Assembly: GCF_007748115.1 (NCBI RefSeq)
Contig: NZ_CP036289.1
Span: 2,046,001-2,110,000, forward strand
Source of the DNA: Bremerella volcania
GTDB taxonomy: Bacteria > Planctomycetota > Planctomycetia > Pirellulales > Pirellulaceae
Direction of reading: 5' to 3'
DNA: 64,000 bases
The notes under the pieces are model-generated. The model worked only from the letters and a program-made list of their open reading frames with translations. It had not been told where the DNA came from and made no database searches. The position numbers and the translations under genes are program-made. Shown here piece by piece: positions 9,687 to 17,675 of this stretch (the first letter of the stretch is position 1; each line of letters begins with the position of its first letter).

Positions 9687-10949
9687 TTAGTATCGACCGC
9701 GGCTATCCACAGCATTCGGCTGAGCCGTCGGAACTGGGGCGCCAGCGCCGGTCTTGGCGTCTCCCTTGAATTCCACGAACATCAAGCCGTCGGCACGCGG
9801 TGGGCCGGTGGGAATCAAGCTGGGAAGGCTCGGAATCTGAGCAGCCGAGGCCATGCCTGCCTGAGGCCGGGCCACGACACCGCAGCTAATCAGCAAGACT
9901 TGATCGGACGGCCAGCGGAAACGCTCGTGCAGTCGCCAACTGACCATTTGCGGAATCTGGATATCGACCGCTTGTCGCTGGACACCAGAGGTGGGGACGT
10001 CGACGTCAACGGTGACGAACTTCTCGACCTGGTCGACGCTGCACTTCAATACTGCATCGATCATGCGATCGTCCGGCGTCAGCAGCGGGCTGACTTCCAT
10101 CGAGAAACCTTCCTCGATTTGGTCGGTTTGCAGTTCGTAGCCTGGGAAGGTCTGCGTTGCGCGAACACCGCGGACGAACGAACGAGGCTGAAGCATCGAG
10201 ATCGTGCTCGATTGGCCGTTGTGAATCAAAAGGTCGGCTGCGTGATGTTCGCGGAAGTCGCTTCGCTGTCGCAGTTCACTTAGCAGCACAGCGGCGTTTT
10301 CCTTGCTCATCAGCCAGGCCTCGATGCCTGGCGTTTTCACGGAAACAGGCTGCATCATGCGGTAGGCAAGACGACGCCAATTGGGGCTTTTCACCGTGAC
10401 CAGGCGAACGCCCAGCTTTTTGACTTCGGCTTGGCTGTCGACGAACTTGGTCACGACCTCGGTCACCACTTCCTGCATCTCAGGCGTGTGATAGACGCGA
10501 AGCGTGCTCTTGTTGGCGGAAAGCATGCCGAGGGGATCGCCGAACCAGACGTCGGTGCCTGTTTCACGCAGAATCCAGTCGATGATGGCTTGCTCCGGCT
10601 TCGCGGTGGTGGTGACGCGGCTAGTGTACGGCGTGAGATCGTAATCGCGCCACACCTGACCGGCACTATTAGGAAGTTCTTTCAGGCCGGATGTTACCTT
10701 CAACAGGCTACCTGACTTCGAGACGTTTTCGGCCTGGCGTGTCGGTGGATCGCTGGCGTAGGCGGCCGGCTGAACGGTGCTGCCAGGGCTGCTGGGAACG
10801 GCGGCTCCTGGATTTCGCCATTGAAGCGAAGTATCAGAAGCGGTCGTTGTCGAGCCACTGATCGGCATGGGCCGAGGTTCCGACTGAGCGGTTGCCACGT
10901 GGGTGGTCAATGCAACCAATAGAATGCTGAAAAGAGTGCCACGTGCCAT
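9687..10949 (-). CDS. Secreted secretin-like (type II/III secretion N-domain-like) protein
   Basis: 420 residues from the ATG at 10949, which has GGAGGA seven bases upstream. Residues 1-21 (MARGTLFSILLVALTTHVAT) form a Sec signal peptide ending AQ. A Ser/Pro/Thr-rich stretch follows to about residue 80. The middle (AIIDWILRETGTDVWFGDP, then STLRVYHTPEMQEVVTEVV) resembles the small N-domains of secretins. The second half (GYELQTDQIEEGFSMEVSPL, then VDIQIPQMVSWRLHERFRWP) resembles the beta-rich secretin core, but no full pore or lipoprotein box is evident. It may be a periplasmic planctomycete-specific protein. The function is not known and the secretin link is a resemblance only. Confidence 0.7.
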   Translation of the reverse strand: MARGTLFSILLVALTTHVATAQSEPRPMPISGSTTTASDTSLQWRNPGAAVPSSPGSTVQPAAYASDPPTRQAENVSKSGSLLKVTSGLKELPNSAGQVWRDYDLTPYTSRVTTTAKPEQAIIDWILRETGTDVWFGDPLGMLSANKSTLRVYHTPEMQEVVTEVVTKFVDSQAEVKKLGVRLVTVKSPNWRRLAYRMMQPVSVKTPGIEAWLMSKENAAVLLSELRQRSDFREHHAADLLIHNGQSSTISMLQPRSFVRGVRATQTFPGYELQTDQIEEGFSMEVSPLLTPDDRMIDAVLKCSVDQVEKFVTVDVDVPTSGVQRQAVDIQIPQMVSWRLHERFRWPSDQVLLISCGVVARPQAGMASAAQIPSLPSLIPTGPPRADGLMFVEFKGDAKTGAGAPVPTAQPNAVDSRGRY

Positions 10950-11101
10950 GATTCGATCCTCCATGATCCGACGCCAATTTGGTCTCGCCGATTCCACTGG
11001 TAGCTGAGACGCTTCGTCGAAAGGTGCCGGAGTATAGAAACCACGCAGAACCGCGGCAAGGCGAATCGGCCGATCGCGCGGAATGCGTCGGCAACCCAGC
11101 G

Positions 11102-11995
11102 TTACAGGAGATCGTTCAGCCAGTCGTCATCGTTGTTTTTGGCCGTTTTTTGAGATGTCGACGCCGATGGAGTGCTAGCGTGCTGAGGGGAGCTGGCGGG
11201 TGCGTCTTGTATCGCGGCTTTACGTGGTTTGGCAGGTTCGTCGGCGAAGAGGTCGATATCGTCGACGTCGTACTCTTCGTCGGGAAGCGAAATATGCTTC
11301 GATGCGGTGGCGACGGCTCGGCTCGATTCGCCGACAGGCTTGGCAATCGTCTCGCTGACTCCTCTGCCCCGCCCCGGATCGCGAGCAACCTTGGTTCGCT
11401 GGTCCATGCGTTCTCGCTGAAGGCGTTCTGCTCGCTTCGGATCATTCAGTACGCCAAATCGTTGCATCAGGATGAACCAGGCGAACGCCAGGCCGGCAGC
11501 AACGATCAGCCCGACAATGGTTCCCGCCAGCGGGCCGAAAAAGATTCTTCCCGCGACCACGGCCACGAAACCCAAAAAGGCCGCGCAGAGACCCGATGCG
11601 ATGAGGAAGTCTCTGGGGGTGGCCAGTTCGTGAAGCTGCTCGGCGAGCCATTTTTCCATTTTGGTTTTGGGCTCGGAATCCCTCGCGAGTGCTTCTTCGG
11701 TGAGATCCTCGAAGTAGGCTTCGAGCTTGGTGTGCCAGCCGCAGCCTTTGCAGAGGTACTCTTGGGCAGGAATCACCTTGTCGCACTTCGGGCAGTCGGT
11801 CGGCTGCGGGCGGTCATCTTCGTAGGTCTTGGTTTCGTAGCTGGGCTCGATCACCGGCGCGAGGTCGTCTTTGTCGCTCTTCGGACGAACAACCTTGGTG
11901 ATGCTCAAGCATTTGGGGCAGCGGACCGTCTGGCCGATCAGACGCTCTTCGGCATTGATGCCGACACCGCAGCAAGGACAGGTAATGCGAATCAT
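11102..11995 (-). CDS. Zinc-ribbon membrane protein
   Basis: 297 residues. The N-terminus is a zinc ribbon with CPCC (residues 6-9) and CPKC pairs, followed by a second CPKC...CKGC ribbon at about 68-86. Two hydrophobic segments at about 130-152 and 156-180 (FLIASGLCAAFLGFVAVVAG and an adjacent LIVAAGLAFAWFILM) predict an integral membrane anchor. The C-terminal 90 residues are charged and low-complexity, ending in an acidic DDDWLNDLL motif. The protein resembles the many MJ0042-like zinc-finger membrane proteins of planctomycetes. It sits between fabF and the secretin-like gene. No function can be assigned. Confidence 0.75.
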   Translation of the reverse strand: MIRITCPCCGVGINAEERLIGQTVRCPKCLSITKVVRPKSDKDDLAPVIEPSYETKTYEDDRPQPTDCPKCDKVIPAQEYLCKGCGWHTKLEAYFEDLTEEALARDSEPKTKMEKWLAEQLHELATPRDFLIASGLCAAFLGFVAVVAGRIFFGPLAGTIVGLIVAAGLAFAWFILMQRFGVLNDPKRAERLQRERMDQRTKVARDPGRGRGVSETIAKPVGESSRAVATASKHISLPDEEYDVDDIDLFADEPAKPRKAAIQDAPASSPQHASTPSASTSQKTAKNNDDDWLNDLL

Positions 11996-12127
11996 GCTCG
12001 CGTGAATCTCGGGACGGAAGTTAAATGATCCCTGCCATTGGCCCGAGGCAGGGTTTTCTATTTCCGATCATTCCCCAAAGTGAGGAAAAACGCAAGGACT
12101 TCCGCAGAGTCAGAGATGCTTTGAGGC

Positions 12128-13369
12128 TTACTCGGCGTACTCTTTCGCGATAACACACGCGTTGTGGCCGCCGAAACCGAAGCTGTTGCTCATGGCGTAG
12201 CTAACTTTGCGGTTCTTGGCTTCGTTGGGCGTGTAGTCGAGATCGCAGGCCGGATCTGGCTTTTCCAGATTGATGGTCGGCGGGACGATGCCCTCCTGAA
12301 TGGCCTTGATACACGCGATCAGTTCGATGCCGCCGCTGGCACCTAAAGAGTGTCCCAGCGAGCTCTTCGTGCTGGAGACGGCCAGCTTGTAGGCGTGGTC
12401 GCCGTAGACCGTCTTGATGGCGGTCGTTTCGGCCTTGTCGCCTGGGGGCGTGCTCGTTCCGTGCGCGTTGATGTAGTCAATCTTTTCCGGTGCCAAGTGA
12501 GCGTCGTTCAATGCGTTCTGCATTGCCCGGGCTGCCCCGCGACCTTCTGGGTCAGGCGAGGTAATGTGGCCGCCATCGCCGCTGCAACCAAAGCCTACCA
12601 GTTCGGCCAGAATGTTCGCGCCGCGGGCCTTGGCGTGTTCGAGTTCTTCCAGGACGACCACGCCGGCCCCTTCGGCCATGACGAAACCGTCGCGATCGAG
12701 ATCAAACGGACGGCTTGCCCTTTTCGGGTCGTCGTTGCGGAACGAGAGGGCCTTCATGTTCGAGAAGGCGCTGATTCCCATCGGGGTGATGCCCGCTTCG
12801 GTACCGCCCGAAATCATGACGTCCGCTTCGTCATATTGAATGGCTTTCAGAGCATCTCCCAGAGCATTGGTCGCACTGGCACAAGCCGTGGCCACCGTGT
12901 AGTTGGGGCCTCGCATGCCGTAGCGGATCGAGATGTTTCCGCCGGCGGCGTTGAGCATCAGGCGTGGAATCGTCATCGGCGAGACACGATCGGCACCCTT
13001 GGTCAGAAGCTTTTCGGTTTGCTCTTCGATGGTGGCAATGCCCCCCACGCCTGATCCCAGGATCACGCCGCAGCGGTACGAATCTTCTTGCGAGAAATCG
13101 AGGCCAGATTGAGTGACGGCGTCGATTCCCGCGACCATTCCAAACTGCGAGAAACGGTCTAGACGCTTTTGTTCCTTCGAATCGATGTACTCGTCAGGTG
13201 CCCAGTCATGAACGTCAGCGGCGAACTTCACCTTGAACCGGGAAGTATCCAGGATCTTGATTTCGTGGATACCACTCTCCCCTGCAATCAACTTGGACCA
13301 GAACTGATCAAGTTGGCAGCTAAGCGAGGAGACAATCCCCATTCCGGTAACGACAACGCGACGCTTCAT
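12128..13369 (-). CDS. fabF: 3-oxoacyl-[acyl-carrier-protein] synthase II
   Basis: 413 residues, the same length as E. coli FabF. It condenses malonyl-ACP with acyl-ACP in fatty-acid elongation in the cytoplasm. All catalytic residues are present and fall on the E. coli numbers: Cys163 in TACASATNALG, His303 in NAHGTSTPPGDKAE, Lys335 in STKSSLG and His340 in GHSLGASGG. It starts 49 bases after acpP and ends the rpmF-fabD-fabG-acpP-fabF block. The degenerate synthase at 8077-9387 is a diverged paralogue. Confidence 0.96.
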   Translation of the reverse strand: MKRRVVVTGMGIVSSLSCQLDQFWSKLIAGESGIHEIKILDTSRFKVKFAADVHDWAPDEYIDSKEQKRLDRFSQFGMVAGIDAVTQSGLDFSQEDSYRCGVILGSGVGGIATIEEQTEKLLTKGADRVSPMTIPRLMLNAAGGNISIRYGMRGPNYTVATACASATNALGDALKAIQYDEADVMISGGTEAGITPMGISAFSNMKALSFRNDDPKRASRPFDLDRDGFVMAEGAGVVVLEELEHAKARGANILAELVGFGCSGDGGHITSPDPEGRGAARAMQNALNDAHLAPEKIDYINAHGTSTPPGDKAETTAIKTVYGDHAYKLAVSSTKSSLGHSLGASGGIELIACIKAIQEGIVPPTINLEKPDPACDLDYTPNEAKNRKVSYAMSNSFGFGGHNACVIAKEYAE

Positions 13370-13417
13370 GATTCTATGAACGCTAGGAGTACAAGCGGGA
13401 AGGAAGAGTTCAGCCGA

Positions 13418-13654
13418 TTAGGAGTTCTTGGCTTCTTCCAGGTAATCGATCGCTTGACCGACCGTTTCGATCTTATCCGCGGAATCCTCTGGAATGTCGA
13501 TATCAAATTCTTCTTCCAGTTCCATGACCAGCTCGACCATGTCTAGCGAGTCGGCACCCAGATCGTTCACGAACGAGCTGTCGCGGGAAACTTTTTCTTT
13601 ATCAACACCCAGTTGGCTAGCAACAATCTCAATTACACGCTCTTCAACCGACAC
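13418..13654 (-). CDS. acpP: Acyl carrier protein
   Basis: 78 residues from a GTG at 13654, the exact length of E. coli ACP. The GTG follows GGAGGACACGTC and gives [16 protein letters not shown], matching the family start. An ATG eight codons upstream would add an unusual MPQNGGHV extension. The phosphopantetheine site is DSLD with Ser36, inside [20 protein letters not shown]. It carries growing acyl chains as thioesters for FabD, FabF and FabG, all encoded next to it. Strongly acidic, as expected. Confidence 0.96.
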   Translation of the reverse strand: MSVEERVIEIVASQLGVDKEKVSRDSSFVNDLGADSLDMVELVMELEEEFDIDIPEDSADKIETVGQAIDYLEEAKNS

Positions 13655-13868
13655 GACGTGTCCTCCGTTTTGGGGCAAGCGACCGAAAGCTCGGTCGTCT
13701 ATGGTGACCTAGTTGGTTTTTTATGAAGTTTCAAGCTCAACAAGATAGATGACCCAAGTAAAACGGGTCAAGGTGGAGACCACCTTATCCATCTTAATTT
13801 TCAGGAAACACGCTCTTAGGAAAAATTTGGTGTCTAAGTCAATGTCACTAAGGTGTTTCCATTGAATG

Positions 13869-14639
13869 CTAGCCGGTCATGCCGCCGTCGACGGTCAGAA
13901 CCTGGCCGGTGACGTAGGCGGCGTGATCGCTGGCCAGGAATAGGACCGCGTCCGCGATCTCTTCCGGCTTGCCCATCCGCTTGGCTGGAATGCGTTTCTT
14001 GACTTCGTCTTCGACTGCTGGGCCCAGGGCTTTGGTCATGTCCGATTCGATGAAGCCTGGGCAGATGGCGTTGATCGTTACCTTGCGGCCGGCCAGTTCG
14101 CGGCTCAAGCTGCGGGTAAAACCAATCATACCCGCTTTCGAGGCCGAGTAGTTCGTCTGGCCTGGGTTACCCATGATGCCGGAGACGCTGCTGATGTTGA
14201 TGATCCGGCCATATCGGGCACGCATCATGTACTTCGACGCGGCTCGGCTGAACAGGAACATGCCGCGCAGGTTCGTGTTGATGACCGTATCCCATTCTTC
14301 GTCGGTCATCCGGGGAAGCAAGTTGTCGCGGGTAACGCCAGCGTTATTGACCAGGATATCGATCTTTTCCCAGTCTTCAGCAACCTTGTCGATCAGTTGC
14401 TCGACGCTTTCCCGCGACGTCACGTCGCAGGGGAAGGCTTCCGCCTCGCCGCCGGCTTCTTTAATGGCAGCGACGGTTTCGGCCAACTTGTCGGCGCTGC
14501 GGGCCACACAAGCGACCTTAGCACCGCGCTTGCCCAGTCCAATGGCGATTTGCTGACCAATCCCCTGCGAGGCACCAGTAACGATGGCGATCTTGCCAGT
14601 CAAATCAACGGGAAGTGCGGTTCGTTCAGCGTCGCTCAT
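13869..14639 (-). CDS. fabG: 3-oxoacyl-[acyl-carrier-protein] reductase
   Basis: 256 residues, short-chain dehydrogenase family. It reduces 3-ketoacyl-ACP with NADPH. The nucleotide-binding motif is TGASQGIG (21-28), the NNAG motif is at 98-101, and the catalytic Ser151, Tyr164 and Lys168 lie in NISSVSG and YSASK. The C-terminus DGGMTG is typical. About ten extra residues precede the core compared with E. coli FabG. It starts 54 bases after fabD and precedes acpP by about 215 bases, so a separate promoter or leader for acpP is possible. Confidence 0.96.
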   Translation of the reverse strand: MSDAERTALPVDLTGKIAIVTGASQGIGQQIAIGLGKRGAKVACVARSADKLAETVAAIKEAGGEAEAFPCDVTSRESVEQLIDKVAEDWEKIDILVNNAGVTRDNLLPRMTDEEWDTVINTNLRGMFLFSRAASKYMMRARYGRIINISSVSGIMGNPGQTNYSASKAGMIGFTRSLSRELAGRKVTINAICPGFIESDMTKALGPAVEDEVKKRIPAKRMGKPEEIADAVLFLASDHAAYVTGQVLTVDGGMTG

Positions 14640-14693
14640 GAGGAAATTGCCTAATAGGTTGTATTCAAAAGAGTTAGTGGAATCGCAAAGGGG

Positions 14694-15602
14694 TTAGGCT
14701 TCGACGCCGGTGAACGCAACTTTGCGATTGATTCGCTTCATCAGGCCGCGAAGCACCTTGCCGGCACCGATTTCGTAAAACTCGTCGAAGCCCTGGTCCA
14801 AGAGGTAGCGCATGGATTGTTCCCAGCGAACCTGCGAGCAGACTTGTTGCTGCAAAAGCGAGCGGATCTCTTCGACGTCGTCGTGCGGTTGACCGTCGAC
14901 ATTGGAAATAACCGGGATCTTAGGACTCTTGAGCGTGACGTTCGCGAGCGCGGCGGTCAGCTTATCGACTGCAGGTCGCATGATTTCCGTGTGAAACGCC
15001 CCGGCGACGGCCAGGGGAATGACCTTCATGGCACCGCTCTTCTCAGCGATTTCAGCGGCTCGCTCGCAGGCATCGTTCGTGCCGGAAACGACAATATTGC
15101 CAGGGCAAAGCAAGTTGGCGATTTGTAGAATGCCATCGCCGCGGGCTTCGTCGCAGATCTTCTCGACGGCATCCTGTTCAAGTCCCAGGATGCTGACCAT
15201 ACCGCTTGGTACGGCATCGGAGGCGGCCTGCATGGCTTCGCCGCGTACCTGGACGACTTTCAGCGCGTCTTCAAACTCCATCACGCCAGCGAAGACCATG
15301 GCCGTATACTCGCCCAGGCTCAGTCCGGCGGTGGCTTCCGCGGAGAGAAGAACGTCTGGGGTCTGGTCCCGCAGCTGCGCAAGTGCCGCAATGCTGGTGA
15401 CGAACAGGGCTGGCTGGCTATGGACGGTTGAGTCGAGCTTTTCGCTGGGGCCTTCAAAGCAGATCGAGGCCAGGTCGTAGCCCAGGATTTCGTTGGCTCG
15501 GTCGAAGTGCTCTTTCGCGGCCGGCAACGATTCGTAGAGGGATTTCCCCATTCCAACGGTTTGCGCGCCTTGTCCCGGGAACAGAAATGCGATCTTGCTC
15601 AT
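14694..15602 (-). CDS. fabD: Malonyl-CoA:ACP transacylase
   Basis: 302 residues. It transfers malonyl from CoA to ACP, supplying FabF. Family motifs: FPGQGAQTVGMG near the N-terminus, the nucleophile elbow GLSLGEYTA (usually GHSLGE; the His is Leu here), the catalytic His in GAFHTEIM, and QQVCSQVRWEQSM late in the protein. The ATG at 15602 begins MSKIAFLFPGQG. It lies between rpmF and fabG. Confidence 0.95.
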   Translation of the reverse strand: MSKIAFLFPGQGAQTVGMGKSLYESLPAAKEHFDRANEILGYDLASICFEGPSEKLDSTVHSQPALFVTSIAALAQLRDQTPDVLLSAEATAGLSLGEYTAMVFAGVMEFEDALKVVQVRGEAMQAASDAVPSGMVSILGLEQDAVEKICDEARGDGILQIANLLCPGNIVVSGTNDACERAAEIAEKSGAMKVIPLAVAGAFHTEIMRPAVDKLTAALANVTLKSPKIPVISNVDGQPHDDVEEIRSLLQQQVCSQVRWEQSMRYLLDQGFDEFYEIGAGKVLRGLMKRINRKVAFTGVEA

Positions 15603-15733
15603 CGCAGGGGGCCCTTCTCTCGATCAAGCTTCGAAGTCGACAGACCGCTGGCAGAGGTCTACACGTACGGATGAAATCATCCGCACGGGCATTGTCCCAG
15701 CGGTCTTGTTCGCTTGGAAGCCCAGGGGAGTGC

Positions 15734-15940
15734 TTATTCGGCGACTTCGCTAGTTGGCATGACGATGCGACCCTGATAGTAGCCACATTCAGGGCATACC
15801 ACGTGGGTAGGAACGGCGACGCGAATGCGACGTTCGTGCAAGCAATGGGGGCAGAGAGTCAGCTCGCGGGCCTTCAGGCCATCGTGAGCGCGACGCATGC
15901 CGGTGCGGGAATTCGACTGTTTTCTCTTTGGTACTGCCAT
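15734..15940 (-). CDS. rpmF: Large ribosomal subunit protein bL32
   Basis: 68 residues from the ATG at 15940 (MAVPKRKQSNSRTGMRRAHD), the standard L32 start. A longer frame to 15991 adds 17 non-homologous residues. The C-terminal half keeps the four cysteines of the zinc-binding form (CPHC and CPEC). It is the first gene of the fatty-acid block. In many bacteria rpmF is followed by plsX and fabH; here fabD follows directly after 131 bases. Confidence 0.95.
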   Translation of the reverse strand: MAVPKRKQSNSRTGMRRAHDGLKARELTLCPHCLHERRIRVAVPTHVVCPECGYYQGRIVMPTSEVAE

Positions 15941-16260
15941 GACCGTGTTTCCAGCGAGGGTGTAGCAAAGCGTAAGTCGCTTGCTTGCCACAATTTAGTG
16001 CCCTGAAAGCCGCGGTGGATTATGCCGATCCAGCGACTGGTGGGGCGAACGTCCGATGAAAGCCTCAAAATAGATGAGGCACAATATGCAGGTGGAAACG
16101 CGAAATGATACTGGTATTCCGCAGAACCGTCAATAAGCCCTACTAATTCCCGTATTTGGGATTTTTGTTATTGACGCATCCATGCAATCGCCACAGAATA
16201 AGCATGTACTGAGACTTGATATCAACTTTATTTAAGCCGATAACACTCTCGCCTGAATTT
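15941..16260. other. Divergent intergenic region between rpmF and the 119-codon gene
   Basis: 320 bases with clearly lower GC than the neighbours, notably an AT-rich stretch around 16125-16250. It must hold the promoter for rpmF and the fatty-acid block on the minus strand and one for the plus-strand gene at 16261. No clear -35/-10 pair or operator could be singled out by eye. Confidence 0.45.
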
Positions 16261-16620
16261 ATGTCCTACCTCAAAGAACATGTGGTCGAAACGATCTCGA
16301 CCGGAGACCGTGACCGCACGCTCGTCGTCAATTGTACCGACCGTGACGGTTGCGCGTTTGTCGAAATCCGCCAGCAAAGCTTCGGTGGTCAGCGTGTGGG
16401 CTGGTTCACTCAATCCAGCGTTCAAGTATCGCCAGAATCGCTTGCCGCCCTGCGAACGGCCTTGGGTATCGCAAGTGCTTTGCCAGACATGGTTTCCGCA
16501 AAGAATCGCGAGCGTGTCACTCTTAAAGCGACCCGCACGGAACAAGATGCCATCGTGTCGGGAAGAATCGGTTCGTCGTCGGCCCCATCGCTGCGTGTCT
16601 GGCACGCGGAATCCGCTTAG
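16261..16620 (+). CDS. Conserved-looking hypothetical protein (119 residues)
   Basis: The ATG at 16261 gives MSYLKEHVVETISTGDRDRT; an in-frame TTG at 16216 would add 15 residues. The product is soluble, with a probable beta-rich core (LVVNCTDRDGCAFVEIRQQS) and a helix (SPESLAALRTALGIASAL). The layout faintly resembles PC4-like single-strand-binding folds, but no motif proves this. The opposite strand is open too, but this frame has the better codon pattern, and a strong rho-independent terminator lies 70 bases downstream on the same strand. Function unknown. Confidence 0.6.
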   Translation: MSYLKEHVVETISTGDRDRTLVVNCTDRDGCAFVEIRQQSFGGQRVGWFTQSSVQVSPESLAALRTALGIASALPDMVSAKNRERVTLKATRTEQDAIVSGRIGSSSAPSLRVWHAESA

Positions 16621-16691
16621 ATAAAAGCATTGTTGAGGCAAGTGCCTGGGTTTTGCCTGGGTGTCACCCCAACAACACTCGTGTAATCAGC

Positions 16692-16730
16692 CGACCCTTT
16701 GAACGCCTGGTTCAAAGGGTCGTTTGTTTT
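16692..16730 (+). terminator. Rho-independent terminator
   Basis: A 13-bp perfect stem (CGACCCTTTGAAC with GTTCAAAGGGTCG, 16692-16704 and 16710-16722), a 5-base loop, then TTTGTTTT on the plus strand. It terminates the 16261-16620 gene and lies just before the convergent ferritin-like gene. Confidence 0.85.
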
Positions 16731-16739
16731 CTTGGCGGC

Positions 16740-17198
16740 TTAGCCAGCTTTCGAGGCGCTGCCACCCTTGGCCTGGGCGGCCACGCTTGGGTCTTTCAGG
16801 ATCATCGTGAATTCGTCCACGCCTTCCTGCTCTTCCAGCAAGATTTCTTCCAGCAGAACGACCAGAGGGCGATTCTTTCCGTCGACCATCGACAGGACTT
16901 CCTGGTAAAGCTCAACGGCCTTCGATTCGAATGCCAGGCCGTTGGTTAGCATCTCGTACAGGTCATCGGTTTGTTTGACCTGGTTACGTTCGATGGTCGG
17001 AACGCCGCCGAGTGCGGAAATCTTCTGGCCGATGATCTTGGCATGGCCAAACGATTCCTTGGCGGCATCCAGGAACATTTCACTGTAAACTTCGCGCCAC
17101 AGCCCGCTGACAACGAAGCCGGCCTGCGAGTACTGAGCGACTCCGGTCCATTCGTGCTTCAGAATTTCATTCAACTTGTCAATTACGGCCTGATCCAT
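16740..17198 (-). CDS. Ferritin-like/bacterioferritin family protein
   Basis: 152 residues of four-helix-bundle type. The helix ILKHEWTGVAQYSQAGFVV carries a Glu in the ferritin ligand position, followed by AAKESFGHAKIIGQKI (the E..H pair) and LEEILLEEQEGVDEFTMIL with closely spaced glutamates. These match di-iron ligands of bacterioferritin-like and Dps-like proteins. Iron storage or oxidative protection is the likely role. No haem-ligand Met could be assigned. The Ala/Gly/Ser-rich tail is short. The ATG at 17198 is well placed after AAGGAC. Monocistronic by position. Confidence 0.85.
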   Translation of the reverse strand: MDQAVIDKLNEILKHEWTGVAQYSQAGFVVSGLWREVYSEMFLDAAKESFGHAKIIGQKISALGGVPTIERNQVKQTDDLYEMLTNGLAFESKAVELYQEVLSMVDGKNRPLVVLLEEILLEEQEGVDEFTMILKDPSVAAQAKGGSASKAG

Positions 17199-17675
17199 GG
17201 TGGTGTCCTTTCATTCTGGCTTAAGAGCGAGCAAGGTCGCTCGTGAGTGTTGCGTCATCACCGTTGAGTAAGCAGCGGATACGCTGGATAAGTACGGTGC
17301 AAGTCGCGAGCCTGAACGATACGTTGGCGGTGGCTACATCATCGTGTACAGTCTCAACTTCTTCCCGAATGGTATCACTCGTATCGACAAAATCCAGAGG
17401 GAAGTAACCCTAAGCGTGGTCTTCACTTGCATTTTTCATCAAAAGATAGTCGCTCTCAACAAGGGGCCTTGTTGAGACGAGCGTTGTGGTGAGTCGGTCT
17501 CAATAAGAAGCCAAAGGTGATCCGAGAGTACTCTTGGCGACGATCACTGGATGAAGAGCGATTCACCTTCTGTTACCGAAACTCGAACCCATCGACGGGG
17601 TTCGATTGGCTGGGCCTAGGTCCGCACGATTGCCAAAGTCTTTTACTCGCAAAGACCCTAACTAAGGCCAACAGG
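17199..17675. other. Divergent intergenic region with a short palindrome
   Basis: 477 bases between the divergent ferritin-like gene and the cytochrome gene. Codons upstream of 17676 remain open on the plus strand to 17517 but do not look coding. At 17455-17476 there is a perfect inverted repeat (CTCAACAAGG and CCTTGTTGAG around GG) without a T tract, about 200 bases before the cytochrome gene. It is a candidate operator. Confidence 0.4.

Noticed and set aside
9470-9715. Minus-strand frame of 81 codons
   Set aside because: Overlaps the end of the secretin-like gene, lacks a ribosome site and shows no motif.
16228-16641. Minus-strand frame of 137 codons
   Set aside because: Opposite to the 119-codon gene, which has the better codon pattern and a matching downstream terminator.
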